Assembly (NCBI GenBank): GCA_964645205.1
Contig: CAZYBO010000002.1
Span: 186,001 to 250,000 of the forward strand
Direction: 5' to 3'
Length of the DNA stretch: 64,000 nucleotides
Source of the DNA: CAZYBO01 sp964645205
GTDB taxonomy: Bacteria > Pseudomonadota > Alphaproteobacteria > Rickettsiales > SXRF01
The notes under the pieces were generated by a model. It was not told the DNA's origin. It made no database searches and worked only from the letters and a program-made list of their open reading frames with translations. Position numbers and translations under genes: made by a program. Shown here in pieces: positions 31,792-39,139 of the stretch; position 1 is the stretch's first letter; the number at the start of each line of letters is the position of its first letter.

Positions 31792-33597
31792 ATGCCAAAA
31801 GATAATGAAAAACAACGCCTGTTCACCCGCCGTTCGGTTATCTTCGGAGGCGCGCAGGCGGCCGTGTTCTCGGCGCTGGCGGCACGGCTTTACTACCTGC
31901 AATTCATCAAGGCCGAAGAATTCGCCACCCTGTCGGAAAACAACCGCATCAAGCTGCAATTGATCGCGCCCGAGCGCGGCAACCTGCTCGACCGCAACGG
32001 TGTCTCGATGGCGAGCAACGAGCGCAATTACCGACTGTTCCTCGACTATAGCGGGTTGAAGCAGTCGGTGTATGCGGAAACGATCGACAGGCTGCATGCG
32101 TTGCTGCCGTTCAGCGAGAAACGGCTGAAGCAATTGCGCGCGCAGAAAGTCTCCTCGGCCTCGATGCCGGAAATGCTCAAGGAGCATATGACATGGGAGG
32201 AGGTGTCGCTGATCGAGCTGCACGCGTTTTCGCTGCCGGGCGCCTTCATCGACATCGGCCAGATACGTTACTATCCGCTGCTCGACCGCGCCGCGCACCT
32301 GCTCGGCTATGTCGGCACGGTGTCGGAACAGGAAATGACCGGCGAGGACGAATCGCTGTTCCGCCTGCCGGATTTCAAGATCGGGAAAAACGGTGTTGAG
32401 AAATTGCTGGAAAGCCGGTTGCGCGGCACTGCGGGCATCCGCCAGCTTGAAGTGAACGTGCACGGCGTGCCCATCCGCGAGGTGGGCAAAAAAGAAAGTA
32501 TTCCCGGCGAATCGGTGCATCTTACCATCGATGCGCGCCTGCAGGATTATACGGCCGAGCAGGTGAAGGGCGAAAGCGCGGGCGTGGTGGTGATGGAAGT
32601 GGATACCGGCAACGTGCTGTCGCTGGTGTCGATGCCGGGCTTCGACCCGAACAGCTTCAGCAAGGGCATCGGCACCGAAGAGTGGAAATCGCTCAACGCC
32701 AATAAGAAAGTGCCGCTGCTGAACAAGGCGATCAGCGGGCAATACCCGCCCGGCTCTACATTCAAAATGCTGGTGGGCATGGCGGGGCTGGAAGCGGGCA
32801 TCATCACGCCCGGCTCCAGCGTGTTCTGCCCCGGCCATTATTTCCTCGGCGACCACCAGTTCAATTGCTGGAAAGAAGGCGGCCACGGCACGGTGCGCTA
32901 CCACGAAGCCGTCGAGCAATCCTGCGACACGTTTTTCTACACGGTGGCCGAGCGCATGGGCATCCAGAGATATGCGGATATGGCGCGGCGGTTCGGGCTG
33001 GGGCAACTGCATGACATCGGCATCGTCGGCGAGCGTGCGGGTATTGTTCCAGACCCGGAATGGAAAATGAAGCGCTACAAACAGAAATGGGCGGGCGGCG
33101 ATACCATCAACTGTTCTATCGGGCAGGGGTACGTGCTCGCCACGCCGCTGCAACTGGCGGTGATGACCTCGCGCATGGCGAGCGGAAAAATGGTCAAGCC
33201 GCGTCTGTTCGTGCCGCCGGGACAGGAAAAGCCGGTATTCGAGCCGGTGCCGATGAAGCAAGATTTGTTGCGCATGAACTTAGAGGCGATGAGCGCCGTG
33301 ACCAACAGCCAGAGCGGTACGGCGTGGGGCAAGCGCATCGTCGATCCGCGCTATGCGATGGGCGGAAAAACCGGCACGTCGCAGGTGCGCAAAATCCTCC
33401 AGCGCGGGGTAAAGCAGGAAACGCTGCCGTGGGAATACCGCCATCACGCGCTGTTCGTCGGTTTCGCGCCGATCCACGCGCCGAAATATGCTTGCTGCGT
33501 TATCATCGAACATGGCGGTGGCGGTTCCGCCGTTGCCGCGCCGGTGGCGCGCGACGTGTTGCTGAAAATCCAGCAACTCGCTGATGCGAAGGGCTAG
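31792..33597 (+). CDS. mrdA: Penicillin-binding protein 2 (elongasome transpeptidase)
   Basis: 601 aa class B PBP. N-terminal TM (about 14-30), pedestal/dimerisation domain (APERGNLLDRNGVSMASNER), then transpeptidase: SxxK as PPGSTFKMLVG (Ser about 322), SxN position as EQSCDTFFY, and KTGTSQV near the C-terminus. It crosslinks peptidoglycan during side-wall growth. The partner glycosyltransferase gene rodA, often next, is not found here; a minus-strand gene follows by 3 bp. Confidence 0.96.
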   Translation: MPKDNEKQRLFTRRSVIFGGAQAAVFSALAARLYYLQFIKAEEFATLSENNRIKLQLIAPERGNLLDRNGVSMASNERNYRLFLDYSGLKQSVYAETIDRLHALLPFSEKRLKQLRAQKVSSASMPEMLKEHMTWEEVSLIELHAFSLPGAFIDIGQIRYYPLLDRAAHLLGYVGTVSEQEMTGEDESLFRLPDFKIGKNGVEKLLESRLRGTAGIRQLEVNVHGVPIREVGKKESIPGESVHLTIDARLQDYTAEQVKGESAGVVVMEVDTGNVLSLVSMPGFDPNSFSKGIGTEEWKSLNANKKVPLLNKAISGQYPPGSTFKMLVGMAGLEAGIITPGSSVFCPGHYFLGDHQFNCWKEGGHGTVRYHEAVEQSCDTFFYTVAERMGIQRYADMARRFGLGQLHDIGIVGERAGIVPDPEWKMKRYKQKWAGGDTINCSIGQGYVLATPLQLAVMTSRMASGKMVKPRLFVPPGQEKPVFEPVPMKQDLLRMNLEAMSAVTNSQSGTAWGKRIVDPRYAMGGKTGTSQVRKILQRGVKQETLPWEYRHHALFVGFAPIHAPKYACCVIIEHGGGGSAVAAPVARDVLLKIQQLADAKG

Positions 33598-33600
33598 CGG

Positions 33601-34017
33601 CTATTTTTTCAGCGATGCCTGCCCGGAAGGGGTGACGCGGTCATGTGCTTTTGTCCTGTTACTCAGGGCGGAAATCAGCTCGGCATCGAAAATATTTTGT
33701 GCCGGGCTCATGCCGATTTCGCGCGGGTTGAACAAATGCTCCTGCGCCGCCCAATGGGATATGCAATAGAGCTTCCTGCCATCGCCAGTTTCTATCGTGC
33801 CATAGGGCACTTCAGGGATTTTATCGAGAATATCCAGAACGGGTTTCATGCTGGTAGCGTCTTTGTAGCCGAACAGGATGATGCCCGGCGGTTCTTCCAT
33901 TAGCGCCTGGCTGAGTACGTGGTGGATGGGGGTTCGATCTGCATACGCTTCGGGAAAGGGGAACGCATCCTGAATCTTGCGGAACGGAAAGTCGTGGCGG
34001 TTGAGCACGTAAGCCAC
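33601..34017 (-). CDS. Unknown small protein, possibly frameshifted
   Basis: 138 aa from a GTG at 34017 (VAYVLNRHDFPFRKIQDAF). Family not recognised; soluble, with YGTIETGDGRKLYCISHWAAQEHLF. An ATG at 34070 in another frame encodes MDTTLKDELIKLMRANPP and then meets this frame around 34018. Read together (RANP-x-VAYVLN) they form one smooth protein, so a single-base deletion near 34018 is likely. The GTG has no Shine-Dalgarno sequence. The gene may therefore be a recent pseudogene, or a sequencing error may be present. Confidence 0.6.
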   Translation of the reverse strand: MAYVLNRHDFPFRKIQDAFPFPEAYADRTPIHHVLSQALMEEPPGIILFGYKDATSMKPVLDILDKIPEVPYGTIETGDGRKLYCISHWAAQEHLFNPREIGMSPAQNIFDAELISALSNRTKAHDRVTPSGQASLKK

Positions 34018-34070
34018 GGCGGGTTGGCTCGCATGAGTTTTATCAGCTCATCTTTCAGCGTCGTATCCAT

Positions 34071-34085
34071 GAGCGCATTATACCA
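34071..34085 (-). promoter_or_regulatory. Extended -10 promoter giving a leaderless start (candidate)
   Basis: On the minus strand TGGTATAAT (TATAAT at 34077-34082) ends 6 nt before the ATG at 34070, so transcription would begin at or next to the A of the ATG. fliX shows the same spacing at 39585-39590. No standard -35 box is present. Confidence 0.45.
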
Positions 34086-34128
34086 GCATAGGGCGCTTAC
34101 GATTGTGAAAATTCCGTGACATCGCCAC

Positions 34129-34158
34129 AAAAAAAGGCCGGGAAACCCCGGCCTTTTT
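34129..34158 (-). terminator. Original dksA terminator, now displaced by the transposon
   Basis: GGCCGGG/CCCGGCC stem (34136-34142, 34147-34153) with A and T runs on both sides. No plus-strand gene ends here. Joining the sequence left of the transposon directly to dksA places this hairpin about 25 nt after the dksA stop. It is thus inferred to be the dksA terminator, now 3.6 kb away. Confidence 0.75.
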
Positions 34159-34186
34159 ATTTGTTAGCGTAAAAAACGCTTATTCT

Positions 34187-34212
34187 CGGTATTATGTAGC
34201 AAGCACACCTAG
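34187..34212. repeat. Left terminal inverted repeat of the transposon
   Basis: 26 bp beginning CGGTATTATGTAG and ending CACACCTAG, exactly complementary to 37769-37794. The adjoining 34213-34236 forms a hairpin (CCGCCTA/TAGGCGG) that may limit read-through transcription into the element. Confidence 0.93.
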
Positions 34213-34253
34213 CCGCCTATGGGAAACCGTAGGCGGCTTTGCTATGTTGGGGC

Positions 34254-34682
34254 ATGGCAGAATCCCACTCAATCTATGCGCTTAAGCAGAAGCAAGACGA
34301 CATCCGTAAAGCCATCCGTGGTTACGAGGTGCTTATCCAACGAGCGCAACGCGATCTCGCACATATAAATGCCACCCTAAAGCTTTTCGAGGCTACCGGC
34401 AAACCTGCCGACTTTCCATCCTATGTTGATCTTGCCCGCGTATTCCGGCGCGGGGAAACCACCGAGATATGTCTTGAGGCTTTGCGTACCGAAGGGACAT
34501 TGGATACGCGGGAACTAACCCTGCGTGTCATGCGGTCGAAGGGGCTAGACGAAAGCGACACGATATTGAGAAACGCGGTTGGCTTCCGGGTGATTCACGT
34601 TATGCGGCGTCATGCTGTACGGGGGATGGTTGTTGCCATAAAGAAAAAGAATCGGGCGTTTGTCTGGCGATTACCGGGTTAA
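34254..34682 (+). CDS. Transposon passenger protein, unknown
   Basis: 142 aa from the ATG at 34254 (MAESHSIYALKQKQDDIRKA). The first half is a coiled coil (LKQKQDDIRKAIRGYEVLIQ then RAQRDLAHINATLKLFE). The second half looks like a winged-helix-type fold (TTEICLEALRTEGTLDTREL; LRNAVGFRVIHVMRRHAVRG). It may bind DNA; function unknown. First plus-strand gene inside the left end of the element. Confidence 0.72.
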   Translation: MAESHSIYALKQKQDDIRKAIRGYEVLIQRAQRDLAHINATLKLFEATGKPADFPSYVDLARVFRRGETTEICLEALRTEGTLDTRELTLRVMRSKGLDESDTILRNAVGFRVIHVMRRHAVRGMVVAIKKKNRAFVWRLPG

Positions 34683-34731
34683 TTTTATTTTCATCATCCT
34701 TTTTTTACACTTTTTATGCTAGGATCTCCTT

Positions 34732-35013
34732 ATGTCTGGCCGTCTTATTAAAAAAGAACTAGAGGGCGTTCTCGCGTGGGCGAAGGAAAAAGCCCACGAC
34801 GAAAGTAATCCGCCGTGGGCTTGGTTTCAGTACATGAAATTAATTGAAGCAACTGAAACTGTGCTTCAATCCCTCGGCAGCACTATTACCACGGGGAGTT
34901 TACAGCAATCGGTACAACGTCAGGGAAACGTGTACCAACTAAAGGCTTCCACTTCTCCGCAAGATAACGCTCAATCCCATCAGCCTGAAGAGCGCCCACT
35001 GCTGCCCATGTAA
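34732..35013 (+). CDS. Transposon passenger protein, unknown
   Basis: 93 aa with a good AGGA Shine-Dalgarno 8 nt before the ATG. The first 50 residues look folded (LIKKELEGVLAWAKEKAHDE; PPWAWFQYMKLIEATETVLQ); the rest is Gln/Ser-rich and low complexity. The last 128 bp overlap the GIY-YIG-like gene on the other strand. Function unknown. A plus-strand terminator-like hairpin lies downstream at 35368-35395. Confidence 0.6.
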   Translation: MSGRLIKKELEGVLAWAKEKAHDESNPPWAWFQYMKLIEATETVLQSLGSTITTGSLQQSVQRQGNVYQLKASTSPQDNAQSHQPEERPLLPM

Positions 35014-35230
35014 CGTATAAGTTACGAGCTGCGTAAGCTTGCACTTCACGATCAAGCCTATGGCAATTTAGCCTATCGGCAATATCACCCTGTCCTACGC
35101 GAACAACTTGCCCCGGAGTCCCGGCGTGCCAGATAATATAAACGCCGAAAGTGTTTACGCTGGAAATGTTGAAGGTATTAAGCGGTAGCCAAGTATTGGT
35201 AGTGCTTTTTATCCACGTTAAATTAGGCAT
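34886..35230 (-). CDS. GIY-YIG-like protein carried by the transposon
   Basis: 114 aa with AAGGA upstream of the ATG at 35230. FGVYIIWHAG resembles the GIY-YIG strand pair (G-V-Y ... here VYII), followed by VVRVGQGDIADRL with an Arg/Gln-Gly motif and a C-terminal Glu in DGIERYLAEKWKPLVG. GIY-YIG domains are nucleases; whether all catalytic residues are here (Tyr, Arg, Glu) needs a model. It ends VPIAVNSPW. It is convergent with and overlaps the 34732 gene. Confidence 0.65.
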   Translation of the reverse strand: MPNLTWIKSTTNTWLPLNTFNISSVNTFGVYIIWHAGTPGQVVRVGQGDIADRLNCHRLDREVQAYAARNLYVTWAAVGALQADGIERYLAEKWKPLVGTRFPDVVPIAVNSPW

Positions 35231-35524
35231 GTTACTTTTCCTTTATGGTTTAAATGAAGCCACAAAAGGAATCGAGATATCTTGACTTGGGGATAGACGG
35301 GGTTTAAAATCCTTCTTGTTACACCTTGATTCACAAACGTCTCGAAACCTTTTGTGTATCCGAAACGAGGCTAGGGCTTTTGCTCTAGCCTTTTTCGTTT
35401 CAGACGATGTCATTATCGTAGGATCTTCCAATCCGCACAACTAAATATTGTGCTTGACATGACTTTTGCCACTATATCCTGTGGCTATAGGCTATAGCGC
35501 ACCTGTCGAAAGCGTGGCGGGTGA
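35231..35524. other. Intergenic stretch within the transposon
   Basis: 294 bp between the GIY-YIG-like gene and the transposase stop. I see the hairpin at 35368-35395 and no convincing gene; a 65-codon minus-strand frame at 35243-35440 reads through the hairpin and lacks support. Confidence 0.5.
35368..35395 (+). terminator. Terminator-like hairpin inside the transposon
   Basis: The stem AGGCTAG-GGC / GC-T-CTAGCCT (10 pairs with one wobble) with a TTTT loop and TTTT tail is oriented for plus-strand transcription. It would end transcripts from the left passenger genes before they run antisense into the transposase. Confidence 0.65.
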
Positions 35525-36487
35525 TTATCTCAAATTACGCTGCCAATACCCTTTCCACTGGCGAGAAACCGGAGATTGCAACGCGGCATTCATGACGGTT
35601 AAATATTGTTCTCCATTCGACACGCGGCGATGATTTTCTCGCCAAGCCATTTCGTCGGCGTATAGTTCAAGGTACTTGCCAGCAATACTATGGTGCATCC
35701 CGATTTCAGCACGGCGAAGGCGCGAGAAGAAACTTTCCACCTGATTAGTGCAAGCGCCATCGTGGGAGTATGCTTCGCTGTGGTTGATGCGCTTCGTGAG
35801 ATACTTTGCATGTAAGGTATCCCATGCAGTTGCTTCGTCGGCATGGATGGTGCTGCCGTTAGCAACATGCTGGCGAATCATCTCAACAGATGCGCTCTCG
35901 GACCTGCAAACGTTTGCAATGGTGTTGCCACCGCGTTGACGCATAGCAACCACCACTTCGCGCTTGCCGTTCTGCACATAGCGTGTGCGGCGGTCTAAGC
36001 GGTGTTCCTTGCGGTTAGCGGGTTTCACATATCCGCCGAAATACGCACCATCAATTTCCACTTCGCCGCTAACGGTCTTGCCGTGACTTTGCTTGCTCAG
36101 TGCTTCACGGATTTTATGCGACAGCACGAATGCCGTTTTATACTGAACGTCTAAGTCGCGGCTAAGCTGTAATGCGCTGTGACCCTTCGCCCCGTTCACG
36201 AAGATAGCAATAGCAGCCAGAATGTCGCGCAGGGGAAGCTTGCGGCTGGCGAAAATCGTTCCGGTGGTAACAGAGAACTGAGCGTTGCAGCCTTTGCACT
36301 TGAAAATACGGCGGGTGGAATAGCTATAGATCGACACGCAACCACAGCGGGGGCAGAAAGGCTCACCATTATTTGAAGCCCACCGGATGCCTTTGAACGT
36401 TTCAAACGCCTCAGCATCACTCAGGCGCATCACCTTTGACAGGCTCAGCGTCCGGGCTTGGCTAGAGAGTAAGAAATGTTGAGGCAT
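35525..36487 (-). CDS. IS1595-family (ISXO2-like) DDE transposase
   Basis: 320 aa. The N-terminal zinc ribbon (CPRC at about 44-47 and CKGC) followed by TGTIFASRKLPLRDILAAI is typical of IS1595. The DDE-type catalytic domain shows EVEIDGAYFGGY (Asp about 147), TIHADEATAWDTL (Asp about 214) and NQVESFFSRLRRAEIG (Glu about 251). The frame is intact, so the element may still be active. A 36-bp palindrome lies immediately upstream of its start. Confidence 0.95.
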   Translation of the reverse strand: MPQHFLLSSQARTLSLSKVMRLSDAEAFETFKGIRWASNNGEPFCPRCGCVSIYSYSTRRIFKCKGCNAQFSVTTGTIFASRKLPLRDILAAIAIFVNGAKGHSALQLSRDLDVQYKTAFVLSHKIREALSKQSHGKTVSGEVEIDGAYFGGYVKPANRKEHRLDRRTRYVQNGKREVVVAMRQRGGNTIANVCRSESASVEMIRQHVANGSTIHADEATAWDTLHAKYLTKRINHSEAYSHDGACTNQVESFFSRLRRAEIGMHHSIAGKYLELYADEMAWRENHRRVSNGEQYLTVMNAALQSPVSRQWKGYWQRNLR

Positions 36488-36494
36488 CTAAAAA

Positions 36495-36530
36495 TCACTA
36501 TATCTGATGTAATTACATCGAATATAGTGA
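36495..36530. promoter_or_regulatory. 36-bp palindromic operator candidate between transposase and DUF6471 genes
   Basis: The arms TCACTATATCTGATGTAA and its complement-like partner match at 16 of 18 positions, centred on TGTAATTACA. It begins 8 bp upstream of the transposase ATG. A related half-site (TCACCGAATATGAGGTAATT, from about 36577) lies just before the DUF6471 start. The layout suggests one regulator controls both divergent genes. Confidence 0.6.
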
Positions 36531-36600
36531 CATTATGCCCCATTGTCAATGACAATTGCATCATATATGATGATGAAAATCACCGAATATGAGGTAATTT

Positions 36601-36819
36601 ATGAGCGATGAATGGCAGAATAAGGTAAAAGGTCTTTTGAAATCAGAGCTTAAGCGCCGGAATATGGGCTATAAAGAACTTACCGAAAAATTGGCGGAAA
36701 TCGGTGTGAAGGATAGCGAACGGAACATTGCTAACAAGCTCGCGCGTGGGAGCTTTACCGCTGTGTTCTTTGTGCAATGTTTGGTTGCAATAGGATGCCA
36801 GAATATTGATTTGAAGTAG
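36601..36819 (+). CDS. DUF6471-type small protein (HTH-like)
   Basis: 72 aa: WQNKVKGLLKSELKRRNMGY then KELTEKLAEIGVKDSERNIA and a K-L-A-R-G-S-F-T-A-V-F-F end. This matches the pattern I know from DUF6471 proteins, small helix-turn-helix-like proteins. It is divergent from the transposase and faces two operator-like sites, so a repressor role is plausible. It precedes the Panacea pair by 41 bp and may share its transcript. Confidence 0.75.
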   Translation: MSDEWQNKVKGLLKSELKRRNMGYKELTEKLAEIGVKDSERNIANKLARGSFTAVFFVQCLVAIGCQNIDLK

Positions 36820-36860
36820 TGTTATTTGCTAATATTCGCCAAAAATGATATTAAATAGAA

Positions 36861-37313
36861 ATGTACAGTTCACTTCACATAGCAAAAAAATACCTTGAAC
36901 TCGGACGCCATGCACAAGATCGGCATCTGACGCCCATGAAGCTTTTGAAGCTGGTGTATATTGCACATGGCTGGATGCTTGGGCTTTATGGTCGCCCTCT
37001 AGTTACAGAAGATATTGAGGCGTGGCAATACGGCCCAGTAATACCAGAGCTATACAGGGAAATGAAAATGTATGGCAATCAACCTGTTTCAGACTTAATC
37101 AATGTGCCTGATCTTAATTTCCTGCAACAGGAAGAAAGCATAATACAGCAGGTATATCAGAGATACGGTGCATTTACTGGCCCTCAACTATCAGCAATGA
37201 CACACGCCAAAGGAACACCTTGGCATCAAATTTGGCATGATAATCCATGGGGGCATATTCCAAATGCATTGATTCAAGCTTATTACCAGCAGCTTGGTTC
37301 TAATGCCGGGTGA
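36861..37313 (+). CDS. Panacea-domain (DUF4065/SocA-like) protein, putative antitoxin
   Basis: 150 aa. Panacea signatures: LTPMKLLKLVYIAHGWMLGL near the N-terminus, then TEDIEAWQYGPVIPELYREM and a C-terminal LSAMTHAKGTPWHQIW. Panacea domains act as antitoxins for many unrelated toxins, usually encoded in two-gene operons. The next gene overlaps by 11 bp and encodes a small membrane protein, which fits such a pair. Location in a transposon is typical for stabilising toxin-antitoxin modules. Confidence 0.85.
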   Translation: MYSSLHIAKKYLELGRHAQDRHLTPMKLLKLVYIAHGWMLGLYGRPLVTEDIEAWQYGPVIPELYREMKMYGNQPVSDLINVPDLNFLQQEESIIQQVYQRYGAFTGPQLSAMTHAKGTPWHQIWHDNPWGHIPNALIQAYYQQLGSNAG

Positions 37314-37728
37314 TGTCGAAAAACCCAACGAAATAAAACAGATACCGGATGAAGGCTTTCGTCAGGAAAAGAAGAAAGCCGCCGGTAATACTGACAAGCT
37401 TTCCATAGAAGAAGAAGGCGCGATTGCAGACAGAGCGCTTGATCGCATCAAAGATAGTGAGGATGAAAACGTCCTTGCCCTCCACAAAGTCTTTCGTTGG
37501 GGGATCAAATTCCTTTTCGCCATTGCTTGCGTTGCTCTGATATATATTCTGTTCATGATGTGTTACCTGATATGCAGGCACATAGGATATATTTCTGCAG
37601 ATCCGGTAAAGCTAGAACAGCTATTAACAAGTGTTTGGCATGTACTTTCTGGCGCGGCAATAATTAGCTTCGTGCAGCTTCTGGGTTGGCTATTAAAAGC
37701 TCAGCACGATAAATCAAGACGCAAATAA
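37303..37728 (+). CDS. Two-TM membrane protein, candidate toxin partner of the Panacea protein
   Basis: 141 aa from the ATG at 37303 (a TTG at 37294 would add three residues). A charged N-terminal cytoplasmic part (about 1-65) is followed by two TM helices (about 70-95, FLFAIACVALIYILFMMCYL; and about 115-135, VLSGAAIISFVQLLGWLL) and a basic end KSRRK. It overlaps the Panacea gene. Some Panacea-paired toxins are membrane proteins; the toxin role is inferred from position only. Confidence 0.7.
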   Translation: MPGDVEKPNEIKQIPDEGFRQEKKKAAGNTDKLSIEEEGAIADRALDRIKDSEDENVLALHKVFRWGIKFLFAIACVALIYILFMMCYLICRHIGYISADPVKLEQLLTSVWHVLSGAAIISFVQLLGWLLKAQHDKSRRK

Positions 37729-37768
37729 TCTATTAAAACAAAAGCCACCTACGATTGCCCGTAAACTT

Positions 37769-37794
37769 CTAGGTGTGCTTGCTACATAATACCG
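37769..37794. repeat. Right terminal inverted repeat of the transposon
   Basis: 26 bp ending ACATAATACCG, exactly complementary to 34187-34212. The next 8 bp (37795-37802) are the right copy of the target duplication and contain the dksA stop codon. Confidence 0.93.
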
Positions 37795-37795
37795 C

Positions 37796-38203
37796 TTATT
37801 CTTCATCTATATACTGCTTTTCCAGCTTCTCGTGGCGCTCCTGCGCTTCGATGGTCATGGTGGCGATGGGGCGTGCCTGCAGGCGCTTGATGCCGATAGG
37901 GTCGCCGGTTTCTTCGCAGTAGCCGTAGGTGCCGTCGTCGATGCGCTTCAAGGCGGAGTCGATCTTGCCGATGAGTTTCAGGTAGCGGTTGCGCGTGCGC
38001 AGCTCGACGCCCGCTTCGGTTTCCAGCGACGCGCGGTCGGAAAGATCAGGCTCGCGCCAATTTTCTTCCTTCAGGTTGTTGATGGTTTCCTGCGATTCGG
38101 CGATCAGCTCTTCACGCCACGTTGTCAGCTTCTGGCGGAAATAATCCAGCTGCTTGGCGTTCATGTAAGGTTCTTTTTCGGAAGGCTGGTAAGTCTTGGA
38201 CAT
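37796..38203 (-). CDS. dksA: DksA-family RNA polymerase-binding factor
   Basis: 135 aa from the ATG at 38203 (MSKTYQPSEKEPYMNAKQLD); the ATG at 38212 lies only 2 nt from AGGAG, too close. A coiled coil (DYFRQKLTTWREELIAESQE) with acidic tip DLSDRAS is followed by a zinc-finger-like end, YGYCEETGDPIGIKRLQARP. Only one of four Cys ligands remains, as in other alphaproteobacterial DksA proteins. It modulates transcription with ppGpp. The transposon abuts the stop codon, which is kept within the 8-bp target duplication. Confidence 0.93.
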   Translation of the reverse strand: MSKTYQPSEKEPYMNAKQLDYFRQKLTTWREELIAESQETINNLKEENWREPDLSDRASLETEAGVELRTRNRYLKLIGKIDSALKRIDDGTYGYCEETGDPIGIKRLQARPIATMTIEAQERHEKLEKQYIDEE

Positions 38204-38338
38204 CGTAACCATTACTCCTCGCTGATTAAAAGTTCGGGCTGTATAGCCAAAACCCCGTAAAAAGGCAACTGTAACCTGAGTAATAACGGTTGCGCAACGG
38301 ATATTTGGGTGTATCCGTGCAGGACATAAAAATAAGCA

Positions 38339-39139
38339 TTAACTTGCAATTGGTTGCATGGTGCGCGGGGGCATGCGGTGATAGCAGCCGAGCGCAATCG
38401 CAAGCGCGCCAAGCAGCAGTAATTGCAAAATAGAAATGAGCGAAATGCCAGCCTTTTCATAAGCATATGAAGGGATAGCGGGCAGGGCGGCTTCGACGCG
38501 CAATTTTTCGCGTTTGCCGACAGGTTTGGCGTCGGTGAAAGTAAACGTATGCTGATCCGACCATACGCCTGCGGCAGGACGCACCTGTTCGCCGGTTACA
38601 AGAAAACGATAGTCGCTGATATTGATCGACGCGGGAAAATGAACGCGCACCGTAGGCTTTGCGATCGGGTCGGTCCAATGATTGCTGAGTACGATCCATG
38701 ACCACGGTGAATCGTGGCGCGGAAAGTCGGTGAGGCCGGTGATACGGTAGCGCAGCGTGTAGCTGTAGCGGTAATCGTCCGACAGGGGCTTGGTGCGCTT
38801 GCCGAAAAACAGGCGTTTCTTGTCTTTGTAATATTTGACGATGTAGGGCACGCGCTCGCCCTCGCGGTCAACCTGAAGAATGTCGCTGTGCACTCGCACC
38901 AGTCTGCCGGAAGCGTCCAGCCGGAAGGCGGGGAAATCACGGAACATGCCGGGCTCCTTAAGGCGGCCTTTATTCTCGACCACATAATGCTCAGACACGT
39001 CCATGCTTCCGTCCTCGTGCAGGGTGACATCGCTGGTGAAGGCGGTGACGGGGGCTTTTTCAGCGGCGAAAGCGGGAAGGGACATAAGAAGGATGATCAT
39101 TCCCGCGCAGGCAGGAATGTTGAACCTGCCGTCAGTCAT
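38339..39139 (-). CDS. DUF2207-like exported protein, C-terminally short
   Basis: 266 aa. Signal peptide (ending LPAFA-AEK), then a DUF2207-type extracytoplasmic domain: FTSDVTLHEDGSMDVSEHYV, RGxFRD-like GMFRDFPAF, and YRYSYTLRYRITGLTDF. It ends with one TM helix (about 233-252) and a short tail. Full YciQ-like DUF2207 proteins continue with a large C-terminal membrane/cytoplasmic part that is absent here. It overlaps the fliX stop by 8 bp and so is expressed with it; function unknown. Confidence 0.78.
   Translation of the reverse strand: MTDGRFNIPACAGMIILLMSLPAFAAEKAPVTAFTSDVTLHEDGSMDVSEHYVVENKGRLKEPGMFRDFPAFRLDASGRLVRVHSDILQVDREGERVPYIVKYYKDKKRLFFGKRTKPLSDDYRYSYTLRYRITGLTDFPRHDSPWSWIVLSNHWTDPIAKPTVRVHFPASINISDYRFLVTGEQVRPAAGVWSDQHTFTFTDAKPVGKREKLRVEAALPAIPSYAYEKAGISLISILQLLLLGALAIALGCYHRMPPRTMQPIAS

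Larger units (their letters stand above)
34187..37794. mobile_element. IS1595-type element with passenger genes (3,608 bp)
   Basis: The ends are 26-bp perfect inverted repeats (34187-34212 and 37769-37794; outer end CGGTATTATGTAG), with weaker inverted similarity continuing to about 55 bp. The element is flanked by a perfect 8-bp direct repeat CTTATTCT (34179-34186 and 37795-37802); 8 bp is the duplication length known for the IS1595 family. It encodes one IS1595/ISXO2-type transposase and six other genes. Passenger genes are known in some IS1595 subgroups. The intact repeats and target duplication indicate a recent insertion, at the dksA stop codon. Confidence 0.92.

Noticed and set aside
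31531..33261. 576-codon minus-strand frame opposite mrdA.
   Set aside because: Shadow frame: composition is His/Arg/Gln-rich with no recognisable motif, while mrdA has all PBP motifs.
35243..35440. 65-codon minus-strand frame in the transposon.
   Set aside because: It runs through a terminator-like hairpin and has neither a good start site nor a recognisable sequence.
35440..36540. A smaller IS bounded tightly around the transposase gene.
   Set aside because: No inverted repeats or direct repeats flank the transposase; the only matching ends are at 34187 and 37794.
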